Position numbers and translations under genes: made by a program. A DNA stretch of 64,000 nt from Aliamphritea ceti (lineage in GTDB: Bacteria > Pseudomonadota > Gammaproteobacteria > Pseudomonadales > Balneatricaceae). A model generated the notes under the pieces. That model searched no databases and was not told the DNA's origin. It saw only the letters and a program-made list of their open reading frames with translations. This document shows positions 1 to 9,318 of the stretch, in pieces (the first letter of the stretch is position 1; each line of letters opens with the position of its first letter). The stretch lies in the NCBI RefSeq assembly GCF_024347215.1, contig NZ_AP025282.1, forward strand, positions 4,960,001-5,024,000, given 5' to 3'.

Positions 1-382
1 CATCCAGCACCCCGGCAGCTGCAACGATGTATGCTGCCGTATCCTGACTGCCAATTTCTGCCCCATGGCTTGCCAGCTGACGAATAAAACTGAGGATTCC
101 AGAGGTAATATGATGTTCAGGATTATCACCGGCACAGACAATGACCATCTGCAGCTTACCGGCGTTTTTGATGCTGTGCTGGCTCATAATCTCAATGCCA
201 TCACTGCTGCTAATCAGCCCTCCCTGCTCACTGATCAGTCGCCAGCGGTAGAGTTCGCGCTCACTGGTACGATTGGCGTGCCGCAGAGGATCAAGCATAG
301 AGGTTAAGCCAAACAGCGAGAAACCAGGCACAAGCAAGAAGTCTATTTGCTGGGGAAAGCTAACCGGCCGATCACCGAACAT
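1..382 (-). CDS. GlxA-family (GbdR-like) AraC-type transcriptional regulator, N-terminal part
   Basis: The gene runs off the left edge, so only about 127 residues are visible and the C-terminal AraC helix-turn-helix is outside the window. The visible part reads as the DJ-1/PfpI-like amidase fold of GlxA-family regulators, with FLLVPGFSLFGL followed by PLRHANR near residues 15-37. The ATG at 382 is preceded at about 6 nt by a clear AGGAGGT ribosome binding site. Family members such as GbdR, CdhR and ArgR control betaine, carnitine or arginine catabolism. The BCCT carrier and M19 gene further along make a quaternary-amine signal plausible, but the specific ligand is inference. Confidence 0.8.
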   Translation of the reverse strand, partial: MFGDRPVSFPQQIDFLLVPGFSLFGLTSMLDPLRHANRTSERELYRWRLISEQGGLISSSDGIEIMSQHSIKNAGKLQMVIVCAGDNPEHHITSGILSFIRQLASHGAEIGSQDTAAYIVAAAGVLD

Positions 383-692
383 ACTGCACCTCCTGCTCAG
401 GCGTCTATACCGATATGTTTCAGGCGGGGCCTGCAACCGGTATCAGGTTTTGACTGGCGCTTTTAAGCAGACCGAAATAAAACAATCCGGCCACATCAGC
501 CCGACTAACCAAGCTTACTAAGATACTGGCAAAAGCTGAAAATCTTTGCCTGTATACGCACAAAAACATAACAGATACGAATATTTTTTTGCTATATCAG
601 CATAATAGCATCCACTGACAAGCAAGCCTCCGGCACAAAAAAGCCCCTTAACCGGGTCTATTTCTACACTGTAAAGAATACAGCTAAACTTA
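383..692. other. Intergenic region, 310 bp
   Basis: No credible gene in either strand. It holds the promoter region for the leftward GlxA-family regulator and a terminator-like hairpin for the sterol-desaturase gene. The part around 525-620 is AT-rich. I could not settle on one -35/-10 pair. Confidence 0.5.
637..659 (-). terminator. Probable rho-independent terminator of the sterol-desaturase-family gene
   Basis: Read on the minus strand: a short GC stem (AGACCC / GGGGCT, one mismatch) with loop GGTTAA, followed at once by six T residues. It lies about 35 nt past the stop at 693. Confidence 0.5.
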
Positions 693-1853
693 TCAGGCCT
701 TATCCCGCTCGGCCCGTGCGCGGAATTTAGCCTTCACCATTCGGGTGACTGACTGGAAAGGAAATAACTGCTGACGGTACATCCCTACCGGCACGTAGTC
801 ACCAACCACACCGTATGCATCCGGCCATTCTTTCTGTCCCCGGACAGCCGTTCCAAACAGATAATCCAGAAATGAGAAATGCGCCGCATAATTACGGTCT
901 ATCGCGGCATCATCTGAAGAATGGTGCCAGTGATGGAACTGTGGCGTAACAATAATGTACTTCAGCCAGCCAAATTTAATGTTCACATTGGCGTGATTAA
1001 ATACTGCCTGTAAGCCAACAATTATCACGTAAATATCGATTACCTGTTTGGAAAATCCCAATACAAAAATAGGTGTTAGCACCAGACAACGCGTCGCTAT
1101 CAGCTCAAAGATATGCTGCCGGGAACCCGCCAGCCAATCCATATGCTTCGCGCTGTGATGCACTGAGTGGAAACGCCACAGCACAGGCACTTCGTGATAT
1201 GCCCGGTGTGCGCTGTATTGCACCAAATCTGCTGCCAGTACAATCAGGAAAATCTGTGCGGCCAGCGGTAAGTCGGCAATGAAAGTCTGTACCTCTGCAA
1301 ACACCGCCCAGCCAAAAGCTTTATGTACAAACAGGTTGGTAACCAGCAGCACAAATCCCACAATCAGATGATTAACGAAGAAATGGTTCAGATCACCTTG
1401 CCACTCAGGCCGTAACACCGCTTGCTGCCGGTTATGCGGAATCAGCTTTTCAATGAAGATAAACACTAAAGTTGAGCCCAGCAGATCCAGAATGAACCAG
1501 TCCATTCCCAGATATAGCTCCGGCGTCTCAAACTCGCCAACTTCAACCCGGTGGCCGCCCAGTAACAGCGTCAGAATCAGAAATACCCAGGCAAACGCGC
1601 CCATACGTTTCTGCCGGTTACGTACAAAGTTAAGTAATCCCAGACTGCCCGCCAGCACCATTGACCAGAACATCAGCTCACGTAAGAAGGCGACATCATA
1701 GGCCTGTCGTAATTCAGGCGTGGTCAGGTATTCAGGGAAGTGAAACGCCAGCACTCCCAGAAATGAAAGTACCGATAACATACAGGCGATATAGCCGCTG
1801 ATATTGCCAGCGCCAAACTGAAAGGTATCGTCCTTAAAAATCCTGCTAAGCAT
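693..1853 (-). CDS. Sterol desaturase / fatty acid hydroxylase superfamily membrane protein
   Basis: 386 residues with several N-terminal hydrophobic helices and the histidine clusters of the di-iron fatty acid hydroxylase superfamily: HRAYH and HSVHH near residues 215-235, and FHHWHH near residue 308. These His boxes ligate the two irons that activate O2 for C-H hydroxylation or desaturation of a lipid in the membrane. The full His set is present, so the enzyme should be active. The substrate cannot be read from sequence; bacterial members act on sterols, fatty acids, carotenoids or hopanoid-like lipids. AAGGATC precedes the ATG. It stands alone, with its own terminator. Confidence 0.85.
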   Translation of the reverse strand: MLSRIFKDDTFQFGAGNISGYIACMLSVLSFLGVLAFHFPEYLTTPELRQAYDVAFLRELMFWSMVLAGSLGLLNFVRNRQKRMGAFAWVFLILTLLLGGHRVEVGEFETPELYLGMDWFILDLLGSTLVFIFIEKLIPHNRQQAVLRPEWQGDLNHFFVNHLIVGFVLLVTNLFVHKAFGWAVFAEVQTFIADLPLAAQIFLIVLAADLVQYSAHRAYHEVPVLWRFHSVHHSAKHMDWLAGSRQHIFELIATRCLVLTPIFVLGFSKQVIDIYVIIVGLQAVFNHANVNIKFGWLKYIIVTPQFHHWHHSSDDAAIDRNYAAHFSFLDYLFGTAVRGQKEWPDAYGVVGDYVPVGMYRQQLFPFQSVTRMVKAKFRARAERDKA

Positions 1854-1987
1854 TATTGATCCTTGTGCTTAATGTTATTTTTCTGGCGGGTACTTTACCG
1901 GATTCAATGACCAAGAGAAAAGTAGATACACATCTGTATATCCGGTAAACCCCGTTTTTCAGCACAGGCGTGCCTAATCAGCCTAAA

Positions 1988-2004
1988 GCCTGACGGGGTC
2001 AGGC
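1988..2004 (-). terminator. Hairpin downstream of the nitroreductase gene (weak terminator)
   Basis: Perfect 7-bp stem GCCTGAC/GTCAGGC with a 3-nt loop, 15 nt past the stop. On the minus strand it is followed only by TTTAGG, so it is a weak intrinsic terminator at best. Confidence 0.4.
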
Positions 2005-2018
2005 CATGTAGCGTCAAA

Positions 2019-2651
2019 CTAGGCCCGGGGCCCTACACAAAGTAGTGCGGTAGGTTCCAGTAAACCTGACTGCGGTAACAACTGACATACTGCTACGTCA
2101 TCAAAACCGCCCACCAGGGTCATGCCCAGCCCCAACGCCGTTGCCTGTAAATGAATATTCTGGCTCACCGCACCGGTTTCCATGTACACGTACCGCTCAC
2201 CGCGCCAACCTCGTGGCGCCTGCTCGGCAAACGCCTGGCGCATGCTCTGAATATCCGCCAGCACGACAATTACCGCGGCAGCATCCGCTAACCAGGGTTG
2301 TTCACCTATAGCTGCGGCAGCAAACTGTTCGCTACGCTCACCTTCATCAAGAAAATTCAGACTGTGGCTGGCACCGTTATAACCATAAACACCCGGTATC
2401 AGCCCCCGGACATGACGGACATATACCTGCAAGGATAACGGACATAAACCGTTTGCCGAGGGCGCCATACGCTTACCGTTAGAAGTACCGCTACGGGTTT
2501 TACGCTCCCCCTGCCCTGCCCACAGCAAAGCTGCCAGTTGCTCCAGATTCAGGCCTTTTTCTGTATCCAGCTGACGAACTGTTTCCCGCTCTTTAAGTAC
2601 CAATTGCAGGTCACACGGCGGTAATTGCAGTTCCGGTAACGGCTTGATCAT
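2019..2651 (-). CDS. SagB/ThcOx-type nitroreductase family protein
   Basis: About 210 residues from the ATG at 2651, which has GGGGA a few bases upstream; a longer in-frame start at 2693 would overlap the methyltransferase gene by 29 bp. The fold signature is that of FMN-dependent nitroreductases of the SagB/ThcOx group: an N-terminal LEQLAALLWAGQG segment, METGAVSQNIHLQATALGLG near residues 155-175, and a C-terminal glycine-rich tail. SagB-type enzymes oxidise azolines in some RiPPs, but many stand-alone relatives have other redox roles. It follows the methyltransferase gene directly and is probably cotranscribed. No RiPP cyclodehydratase is nearby, so a RiPP role is not supported. Confidence 0.8.
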   Translation of the reverse strand: MIKPLPELQLPPCDLQLVLKERETVRQLDTEKGLNLEQLAALLWAGQGERKTRSGTSNGKRMAPSANGLCPLSLQVYVRHVRGLIPGVYGYNGASHSLNFLDEGERSEQFAAAAIGEQPWLADAAAVIVVLADIQSMRQAFAEQAPRGWRGERYVYMETGAVSQNIHLQATALGLGMTLVGGFDDVAVCQLLPQSGLLEPTALLCVGPRA

Positions 2652-2664
2652 CACATTCCCCTGT

Positions 2665-3462
2665 TCAGTCAGGCTTTTGCCAGCTCGCCACAAAACCTAA
2701 TGGCGGATTAGCCGGAGTATCTTCTAATTCAGCACAGTAATTGCCAATATTTTCTGCCGCTTCTTCGAACCAGCACAATCGTAACTGCTGCCCCAGCGCT
2801 GCCTGTAAAATATCTGCCAGTGTATGCTGAAACCAATAATTGGGTGTTGCGTTATAGGCCTCGCCGGTAAAATAATCCAGCCCGGAATCATCCTCGAAAG
2901 GCTCCCGGTTGAAGTACGAATACTGCACCAAAGCACCACCTTCAGCTTCATCATACATATTCAGCACCGGATGAATGTCTTCGACCAGCAATTTACCGCC
3001 CGGCTTAAGCAACTGGTTACATACTGCAACAAAAGCCGGTAAATCCGGCATCCAGTTAAGTACGCCAACCGTCACCATCACAATATCGAAACGGTTATGT
3101 AGCTCTGCAGGTATGGCATAAACGTTATGGCAATAAAACGTCATGTCATCATGCCCTGCCAGGGATGCAAGCTGACGAGCCTGGGCAACAAAATTGTCAG
3201 CACCATCGATCCCGACGCACTGTCCTGCTCCCATGTTTTTAACCGACAGCAGATCAATACCATTATTGCAGCACAGCTGCAGAACAGATTTACCCTGCAA
3301 TTCTTCTTTAGCGAGTAAATTATGCAGACCGGCATTCAGGTTATTAAAGCCCGGGCACTTTACTTGCTGCTGCAAAGCGTCATTAATCCTGGCGTGCCGT
3401 GGCGCGGCCTCATTCCAGGAAGCAATAGTGCTGTGCATTAAATTCTGATGTTTAGTATCCAT
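2665..3462 (-). CDS. Class I SAM-dependent methyltransferase
   Basis: 265 residues. The Rossmann SAM-binding region shows VLQLCCNNGIDLLSVKNMG (motif I, near residues 60-80), then CVGIDGADNFVAQARQ (motif II acidic residue), and IVMVTVGVLNWMPDL in motif IV. Motif I has CCNNG rather than the usual xGxGxG, but the pattern is common in class I enzymes. The substrate is unknown. The gene is the first of a likely two-gene unit with the SagB-like nitroreductase. The ATG at 3462 has AAGGAATAAGGT upstream. Confidence 0.85.
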   Translation of the reverse strand: MDTKHQNLMHSTIASWNEAAPRHARINDALQQQVKCPGFNNLNAGLHNLLAKEELQGKSVLQLCCNNGIDLLSVKNMGAGQCVGIDGADNFVAQARQLASLAGHDDMTFYCHNVYAIPAELHNRFDIVMVTVGVLNWMPDLPAFVAVCNQLLKPGGKLLVEDIHPVLNMYDEAEGGALVQYSYFNREPFEDDSGLDYFTGEAYNATPNYWFQHTLADILQAALGQQLRLCWFEEAAENIGNYCAELEDTPANPPLGFVASWQKPD

Positions 3463-3522
3463 ACCTTATTCCTTTTACATCTTCTGCGGTCATCTGATAA
3501 CGACTTTTGCACCCATTGTGGT

Positions 3523-4092
3523 TTAACTGATCTCTTCGAAGCCAGATTCACAATCCAGTTCACAACCCAACTCAGTGTTCGGGTCTGTCGCTTCTGTGGC
3601 TAACAGATCTTTACTAAAAGTTACTTCCGTCAGCTGATATCCCTGACGGACATAGCAGTCCCGGGCTAACTGATTATCCGCCAGTGCGCTGACCAGAATT
3701 CGTGCCAGCCCCAGCTCACGACAGTGATCTTCAGCCGCTGCCATTAACTGTGCAGCAATACCCTGCCCCCGGGCTTCCGCAGCAACGCAGATATCCGTCA
3801 CCACGCCATAGGTTTTATATGTCGGATAAAGGTGCAGATCTGCCAACGCTTCCGACTCGGTAATCACCACCAAAAAACCCCAAACCTGTTGATCCTGTAA
3901 TGCGACAAATACCTGACCGGCCGACTCTGCACAGGCACTGAGCAGATATTTAAAATGACCCGCTGCCACTTCATTGCCCGGTGGCCGGTCAGCACTAAGA
4001 CTACGTTCGTGATCCTGTAATATCGCCATCAGCGCAACGACATCTTCATAATGCTCTGTCTGATATCCGATTATTTCAGTTGCTGTCAGCAT
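3523..4092 (-). CDS. GNAT family N-acetyltransferase
   Basis: 189 residues from the ATG at 4092, preceded by GGGAGAGG at good spacing; a longer in-frame start at 4122 lacks this. The acetyl-CoA pyrophosphate loop is visible as EARGQGIAAQLM near residues 120-131 (motif A, Q/RxxGxG/A), followed by the ARDCYVRQGY segment typical of GNAT motif B. The acceptor is unknown. It starts inside the 3' end of the DUF3179 gene (17-bp overlap), so the two are probably translationally coupled. Confidence 0.85.
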   Translation of the reverse strand: MLTATEIIGYQTEHYEDVVALMAILQDHERSLSADRPPGNEVAAGHFKYLLSACAESAGQVFVALQDQQVWGFLVVITESEALADLHLYPTYKTYGVVTDICVAAEARGQGIAAQLMAAAEDHCRELGLARILVSALADNQLARDCYVRQGYQLTEVTFSKDLLATEATDPNTELGCELDCESGFEEIS

Positions 4093-5173
4093 GAAATACC
4101 TCTCCCTCCGGATGAAATGCAAACCAGGCGAACCAGAAGCTATTCACCACTGACAGCTCTGTACCCTGCGACTTATGTTCCTGAGCAGCTGGTATCGATG
4201 CTGCGTCCTGCTCTTGTTCCGAATCTGCTGGGGTTACCAGCCAGATGCGGCCACTGCGTTGTTCCGCATCATAACGAATCAATATCTGCTGTCCGGCAAG
4301 TTCATCATATACCTGCCCTTTTGAGCCGAGTTTGGCTAACTCGGCAAAAGGATAGGCCTTAAATTCACCGTTCAGTTCCAGCCCCAGCACCCGCTCTTTT
4401 GGATGGTAGGCTTTACTCAGAAAGCTAACCGGAAAATACAAATTCGTCGAGGTATCGTAATTGCCATAAGGAGAGCGCAGGTAATCCCGTGAATATCCGG
4501 TATCCCGTGACAACACCAGCGTCTGCGGGTGTTGTCTCTGCCAGCTTTGCCAGGAAGTGTACTGTGCCGTCACCGGCTGCAGGCGCTGGCCTTTATACGC
4601 ACCGGCAATCGCACGGTTCTGCAGTTGCGACCAGAGAGACTCTGTCTGCCGGTCATACAGCAAGACATCACTGTTATATAACAACCCCGAGACACCGAAA
4701 GACAAAACTTCTCCAGTGGGCGCGGCCTGATATACCACTCCGGTGCCACACAGTGGGCAATAAGTAATTACCAGCGCGTTATCAGCACCTTCACCAAACT
4801 GATCATTAACAATTTCATGCCAGTCGAGAATCGCAATCGGGTAGGCTTTGGCAATGCCATTATGCATCACCCCCATGACCCGGGCGTCAGCACTTAACCA
4901 ACCGGCTTCTGCTGCGCGAATAAAACGGGGATTATCGATCGAAGGGATACCATCCCGGGAAGGCCCACCAGAGAGAATCTGCCGGGCATCCAGCAAACTG
5001 TCACTCAGATCAAAACCATTCAGGGAATTTGCCTGAAGCGCAGTACACAGCGCGCCAGGCAGTAATATCAAGGAGAACAGCAGAGCACGAAGGAATGATC
5101 CGCACTTAAATAAATAAGACTGAGATAAGCACCCTGGCAAGAAAGGCTGAGATGAACGCGTTGATAACGGCAT
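4076..5173 (-). CDS. DUF3179 domain-containing exported protein
   Basis: About 365 residues from the ATG at 5173, chosen because AGGAGG sits 7 nt upstream. The 5290 start would add an unlikely 39-residue leader and overlap the MFS gene. A hydrophobic segment (FLRALLFSLILLPGALCTAL, about residues 26-45) is a probable signal peptide or anchor. The DUF3179 core shows NGIAKAYPIAILDWHEIVND, then VITYCPLCGTGVVYQ and SGLLYNSDVLLYDR. The YCPLCG pair of cysteines is the family hallmark and could bind a metal or heme, but no function is established. It sits between the MFS gene and the GNAT gene, overlapping the latter. Confidence 0.85.
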   Translation of the reverse strand: MPLSTRSSQPFLPGCLSQSYLFKCGSFLRALLFSLILLPGALCTALQANSLNGFDLSDSLLDARQILSGGPSRDGIPSIDNPRFIRAAEAGWLSADARVMGVMHNGIAKAYPIAILDWHEIVNDQFGEGADNALVITYCPLCGTGVVYQAAPTGEVLSFGVSGLLYNSDVLLYDRQTESLWSQLQNRAIAGAYKGQRLQPVTAQYTSWQSWQRQHPQTLVLSRDTGYSRDYLRSPYGNYDTSTNLYFPVSFLSKAYHPKERVLGLELNGEFKAYPFAELAKLGSKGQVYDELAGQQILIRYDAEQRSGRIWLVTPADSEQEQDAASIPAAQEHKSQGTELSVVNSFWFAWFAFHPEGEVFHADSN

Positions 5174-5240
5174 ATGCTGATCCTCCTGAGAGATCATCAT
5201 ATACCGCGCTGTCACACATGAATACTTTCCAGGCTGCCAC

Positions 5241-6443
5241 CTAACTGATACTGCTCGCGACTCCCTGAAGTTTACTCTGATGACGTTCAAGCAACTTCAG
5301 CCACACAAGCAACACAGCACCCAGCAGCATCATGCCAGCAGCAAGATACAACCCCTGAGCGTAACTGCCACTACTGCCCGCTAACCAACCAGTAGCAGCC
5401 GGGGCAACTATCTGCGCAACACCATAAGAAATCGTCATGCGCCCCATCATCTTCGCCGGGCGGGTCGGGTAATAACGACCGGCCATTGCCAGTACCAGAC
5501 TGACCATCCCCACGAAGGTCGCACCAAACAACGCTGCGCCACTCAGGGCAAACCAAAGGCTGTTACCAAACAAAGGCAACATAATCCCTATAATTTGCAG
5601 TAAACAGGCCAGCAACAGCGCGTAAACATCCCCTGTAGAACGGGCAATTCGGTCCCAGATAAAACATGCCGGCATTGCACCCAATCCAACCAGCATAAAG
5701 GTAATACTGCCTTGCCCCTGCATTCCGGGCAGTGCTTCAACAATAGCGCTGATAAAAGTCGCACTGACCGCATAGCCAATACCGGCACAAAAATATGCAG
5801 CCATAAATACCCAGAAAAACAGCTTGCCTGGTGGGTTATCCGGCATTGGTTTCCCGGATGTTGTCATACCACTGGTATCCGGTGCTGGCATCCAGCGCCA
5901 GGTCAGTACAGTCAGAACCAGTGCCAGCAGTGTCAACAAATACCATTGCTGCTGCCAGTCAGCGAAGCGTACTGTCACTTCTACTAATATGGCGCAACAG
6001 GCAATGCCCAGGCCAATACCGCCAAAGTGAATACCCAGTTCGCCGCGCTGGCCATTACGTAATAACCAGTTCAGTACCAACCCGGAGCCCAGTAACATAC
6101 CGGCAGCACTGCTAAGACCGGCAAAGAAACGCGAAACAGCCCAGACCCACAGATCATCACTCAGTCCCATCATTAGCGTAGTAGCAACCGCCACCAGCAA
6201 GCCTAGCCGAAACAGGCGGTCCTTAAGCTGCAAATCACTGATCAGTGAAGCGATAATCGCACCACTCAGATAGCCCACATAGTTCAGCGCTGCCAACCAG
6301 CCGCCGGCGGCCAGACTCAGATCAGTATGCTGCTGCATAATGCCCAACAGCGGCGTATAGGCGAACCGGGCAACGCCCATGGTAATCACCAAACCCAGCA
6401 CACCGGCAGCCAGCACGCGAAACTTTTCTGAAAACTGCAACAC
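5241..6443 (-). CDS. YbfB/YjiJ-family MFS transporter
   Basis: 400 residues with about twelve predicted membrane helices. The N-terminal GLVITMGVARFAYTPLLGIM is characteristic of the YbfB/YjiJ branch of the major facilitator superfamily. The start is a GTG at 6443 with GGGAGTGA upstream; no better ATG is in frame nearby. The substrate is unknown. A LysR gene is divergently placed across a 167-bp gap, the usual arrangement for a LysR-controlled exporter. Confidence 0.85.
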   Translation of the reverse strand: MLQFSEKFRVLAAGVLGLVITMGVARFAYTPLLGIMQQHTDLSLAAGGWLAALNYVGYLSGAIIASLISDLQLKDRLFRLGLLVAVATTLMMGLSDDLWVWAVSRFFAGLSSAAGMLLGSGLVLNWLLRNGQRGELGIHFGGIGLGIACCAILVEVTVRFADWQQQWYLLTLLALVLTVLTWRWMPAPDTSGMTTSGKPMPDNPPGKLFFWVFMAAYFCAGIGYAVSATFISAIVEALPGMQGQGSITFMLVGLGAMPACFIWDRIARSTGDVYALLLACLLQIIGIMLPLFGNSLWFALSGAALFGATFVGMVSLVLAMAGRYYPTRPAKMMGRMTISYGVAQIVAPAATGWLAGSSGSYAQGLYLAAGMMLLGAVLLVWLKLLERHQSKLQGVASSIS

Positions 6444-6610
6444 TGACTCACTCCCGTAAAGCCGTTAAGAGTCGGCATATTTGCCGACTCGCCGCACAAG
6501 GTACATAATGCCAATCATCTCAACAAGCGAATCATTTTGATATAATCATTCTGTATAACAGATACATAAAAGACCGACTAAATATAAAAGACTGACTAAA
6601 GAGACCCACT
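6444..6610. promoter_or_regulatory. Divergent promoter region between MFS and LysR genes
   Basis: 167 bp holding both divergent promoters. Around 6530-6555 an AT-rich segment (GAATCATTTTGATATAATCATTC) has partial dyad symmetry and contains a T-N11-A pattern compatible with a LysR operator. This is inference from layout. Confidence 0.4.
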
Positions 6611-7552
6611 ATGGATCTGGCTGCCCTTAATACTTTCATCAGCGTCATTGAACAGGGCGGTATTCTTGCTGCATCCAGGCATCTGAATACTGTGCAGTCA
6701 AACGTTACCTCACGGATAAAACGCCTTGAAGAAGCACTCGATACCCAGCTGTTTTACCGACAGGGCCGTGGCCTGATCCTCTCCCCTTCCGGGCAGGTAC
6801 TGGAAAGCTATGCCCGCCGTATGCTGCAATTGGAAATTCAGGCCACTCAGGCAGTCCGTCAAGCCGGTAACCAGAGCGGCGAATTACGTATTGGTACCAT
6901 GGAGTCTTTCGCCGCATTACGTCTCTCACCTATTCTCCAGCAGCTGCGCCGTAATCATGCCGGGCTGCAACTGCAGATCAGCACCAATACCACAGCGGCG
7001 TTGGTGCAGGATCTGCTGCAACATAAACTGGATTGTGCCTTTGTAGGCGGCCCGGCAGAGCACCCGGATATAACCGTCAGCCAGGTCATAGAAGAAGAAT
7101 TAGTACTGGTTCACAGCTGTCAGTCAGATACACCGGCAGTCGCAATGCTGCCGCTGATCATGTTCAGGGAAGGCTGTGCCTATCGAACCCGGGCGCTTAA
7201 CTGGCAACGGCACACTGGCAATAATGGTCAGCCGTTAATGGAAATGGGAAGTCTGGACGGTATTCTCAGCTGTGTTGCCGCAGGTCTGGGCTGTACATTA
7301 CTGCCTGCAGCAGTGGTTGCTGCCAGTAGTCATTGTCAGGCACTGGAAACCACCACTCTGCCGCCAGAGCTTGCCATGGTCCCGACGCTGCTGATTCAGC
7401 ACAAAGATGCTCTGCCATTGCCGGTACTAAGTGACTTAAGTGCCCAGGTCAGCCAGCTGCTGGCTGACCAGCAGTTAGCAACTGAGGACGCTAAAGCCTG
7501 TCATATCAGCCCGTCAAATAAGCCCGTATGCTCAGCAGCGCCACGGCCATAA
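6611..7552 (+). CDS. LysR family transcriptional regulator
   Basis: 313 residues. The N-terminal winged helix-turn-helix is clear (GILAASRHLNTVQSNVTSR, residues 17-35, then RLEEALDTQLFYRQGRG), followed by the type 2 periplasmic-binding-like effector domain. It is transcribed away from the MFS exporter gene, its likely target. The effector is unknown. The tail after about residue 290 has no family counterpart and is probably disordered. Confidence 0.9.
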   Translation: MDLAALNTFISVIEQGGILAASRHLNTVQSNVTSRIKRLEEALDTQLFYRQGRGLILSPSGQVLESYARRMLQLEIQATQAVRQAGNQSGELRIGTMESFAALRLSPILQQLRRNHAGLQLQISTNTTAALVQDLLQHKLDCAFVGGPAEHPDITVSQVIEEELVLVHSCQSDTPAVAMLPLIMFREGCAYRTRALNWQRHTGNNGQPLMEMGSLDGILSCVAAGLGCTLLPAAVVAASSHCQALETTTLPPELAMVPTLLIQHKDALPLPVLSDLSAQVSQLLADQQLATEDAKACHISPSNKPVCSAAPRP

Positions 7553-7567
7553 AAACAGGGCAGAAGA

Positions 7568-8638
7568 TCAGGCCAGTACAGCAACACTCTTAATCTGAGC
7601 GAATACCTGACTACCCGGCTGTATATTCAGCTCAGCAGCTGACTTGCGGGTAATCCGCGCCAGAATCAGATCATTGCCGATACGCAGTCTGACAGTCATC
7701 TGGGCTTTACTGGTTTCCGCGAGCGCTTCAACCTGTGCCGGGAAGATATTCAGAATACTGGTATCAGTCTGGCGATTGAGTGTCAGGCTGACATCCCGGG
7801 CCTGAATCTGTAAGCGAGCCCGCTGGCCCTGAGGCATGCGTTCACCGGCAACCGCAAAACGACCACCGGAAAACACCAGATAACTCAGATCATAAGCGGC
7901 ATCCCGCCCTGCAACCACAGCCTCAATAACAGTCTCTGCATCCGGGCTTTGCGCCATCGGCATATCCAGACTGGCGAATACGCTGTCCAGCGGGCCTTCC
8001 GCCACTACCTGCCCGGCTTGCATCATCACCAAATGATCAGCAAGGCGAGCCACTTCATCCAGGGAATGGCTAACATACAGCAAAGGAATATCCAGCTGCT
8101 GATGCAAGGTTTCCAGATACGGCAGTATTTCCTGCTTCCGGGCATCGTCCAGTGCCGCCATAGGTTCATCCAGCAACAGCACTTCAGGACTCACCGCCAG
8201 TGCCCGTGCGATAGCAACCCGTTGCTGCTCACCGCCGGATAGCTGATGTGGCTGGCGCTGTAGCAAATGGCTAATACCCAGTAACTCAACCGCAGTTTCC
8301 AACGCTATGGTTTTATCACCGGCAGGCTTACTACGCTTCATGCCAAACTCAATATTCTTCTGCACGCTCAGGTGCTCGAATAAGCTTGGCTCCTGAAACA
8401 CATAACCGATTGGCCGTTTATGTACCGCCAGCCGTTTACGGCTGTCTTGCCAGATTTGATCATTGACCCGCAGCTCACCCTGCGCTTGAGGCTCCAGCCC
8501 TGCAATTGCCCGCAACAAAGTGGTTTTGCCACAGCCAGAGGGACCAAAAATAGCCGTTACACCTTTAGCCGGCAGCTGTAAATCTACCGCCAGCTCAAAC
8601 TCACCCCGGTTAAGCCGGAAACGCGCTTCAATACTCAT
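7568..8638 (-). CDS. modC: Molybdate ABC transporter, ATP-binding protein
   Basis: 356 residues. Walker A GPSGCGKTTLLRAI (about residues 32-45), signature LSGGEQQRVAIARAL, and Walker B LLLLDEPMAALD are intact. The C-terminal third (about 285-356) carries a MOP/TOBE molybdate-binding domain, which separates ModC from other importer ATPases. It drives ATP-dependent molybdate uptake with ModB and ModA. Its start overlaps the modB stop by 4 bp, so translation is coupled. Confidence 0.95.
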   Translation of the reverse strand: MSIEARFRLNRGEFELAVDLQLPAKGVTAIFGPSGCGKTTLLRAIAGLEPQAQGELRVNDQIWQDSRKRLAVHKRPIGYVFQEPSLFEHLSVQKNIEFGMKRSKPAGDKTIALETAVELLGISHLLQRQPHQLSGGEQQRVAIARALAVSPEVLLLDEPMAALDDARKQEILPYLETLHQQLDIPLLYVSHSLDEVARLADHLVMMQAGQVVAEGPLDSVFASLDMPMAQSPDAETVIEAVVAGRDAAYDLSYLVFSGGRFAVAGERMPQGQRARLQIQARDVSLTLNRQTDTSILNIFPAQVEALAETSKAQMTVRLRIGNDLILARITRKSAAELNIQPGSQVFAQIKSVAVLA

Positions 8639-9318
8639 AAGCGCACCACCGTAAAGCGTCGGTTTAAAGCATACACAGCCATCAGCATGACAAACGAAAG
8701 CGCCAGCAAGCCGCCGGCTAACCAGTGTGCCTGACCATATTCCAGCGCTTCAACATGATCATAAATAGCGATAGATACCACCTGAGTTTCCCCCGGAATA
8801 TTACCGCCAATCATCAGTACTACACCGAACTCACCCAGCGTATGGGCAAACCCCAGCACTGCAGCGGTCAGAAAACCAGGCCGGGCCAGCGGCATCACCA
8901 CGCTGAAAAACCGGTCCAGAGGCGCTGCCCGTAAGGTAGCCGCCACTTCCAGTGGGCGCCGGCCAATCGCCCGGAAGGCGTTCTGTAAGGGCTGCACCAC
9001 AAAAGGTAACGAATAAAACACGGAACCAATAACCAAACCGGTAAAGCTGAAAGGTAACGGATCGCCACCCATGGACTTCACCAAACTGCCAACCGGTCCG
9101 TCAGGACCTAAAGCAATCAGCATATAGAAGCCCAGCACCGTTGGTGGTAAAACCAGCGGCAAAGCAACGACAGCTTCAATAAGGAATTTATAACGCCAGC
9201 GACTTCGGGCCAGCCACCAGGCAAAAGGCGTACCTATTAATAACAATATTAAGGTAGTGACACCTGCCAGCTGTAGCGTAATAAGCAGTGCATCGAGATC
9301 TTGTTGAGTCAGCATCAT
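8635..9318 (-). CDS. modB: Molybdate ABC transporter, permease
   Basis: 227 residues with about five to six membrane helices and the permease EAA-type loop around GRRPLEVAATLRAAPLDRFF (about residues 138-157), where ModC docks. Two adjacent ATGs (9318 and 9315) are possible starts; the gene overlaps the end of modA by 4 bp. Middle gene of modABC. Confidence 0.95.
   Translation of the reverse strand: MMLTQQDLDALLITLQLAGVTTLILLLIGTPFAWWLARSRWRYKFLIEAVVALPLVLPPTVLGFYMLIALGPDGPVGSLVKSMGGDPLPFSFTGLVIGSVFYSLPFVVQPLQNAFRAIGRRPLEVAATLRAAPLDRFFSVVMPLARPGFLTAAVLGFAHTLGEFGVVLMIGGNIPGETQVVSIAIYDHVEALEYGQAHWLAGGLLALSFVMLMAVYALNRRFTVVRL

Noticed and set aside
65..521. Two plus-strand open frames (65-307 and 273-521)
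   Set aside because: They overlap the minus-strand GlxA-family gene with a good ribosome binding site and have no family pattern.
2019..2651. RiPP azoline oxidase role for the SagB-like protein
   Set aside because: No cyclodehydratase, precursor or transporter gene is nearby; stand-alone nitroreductases are common.
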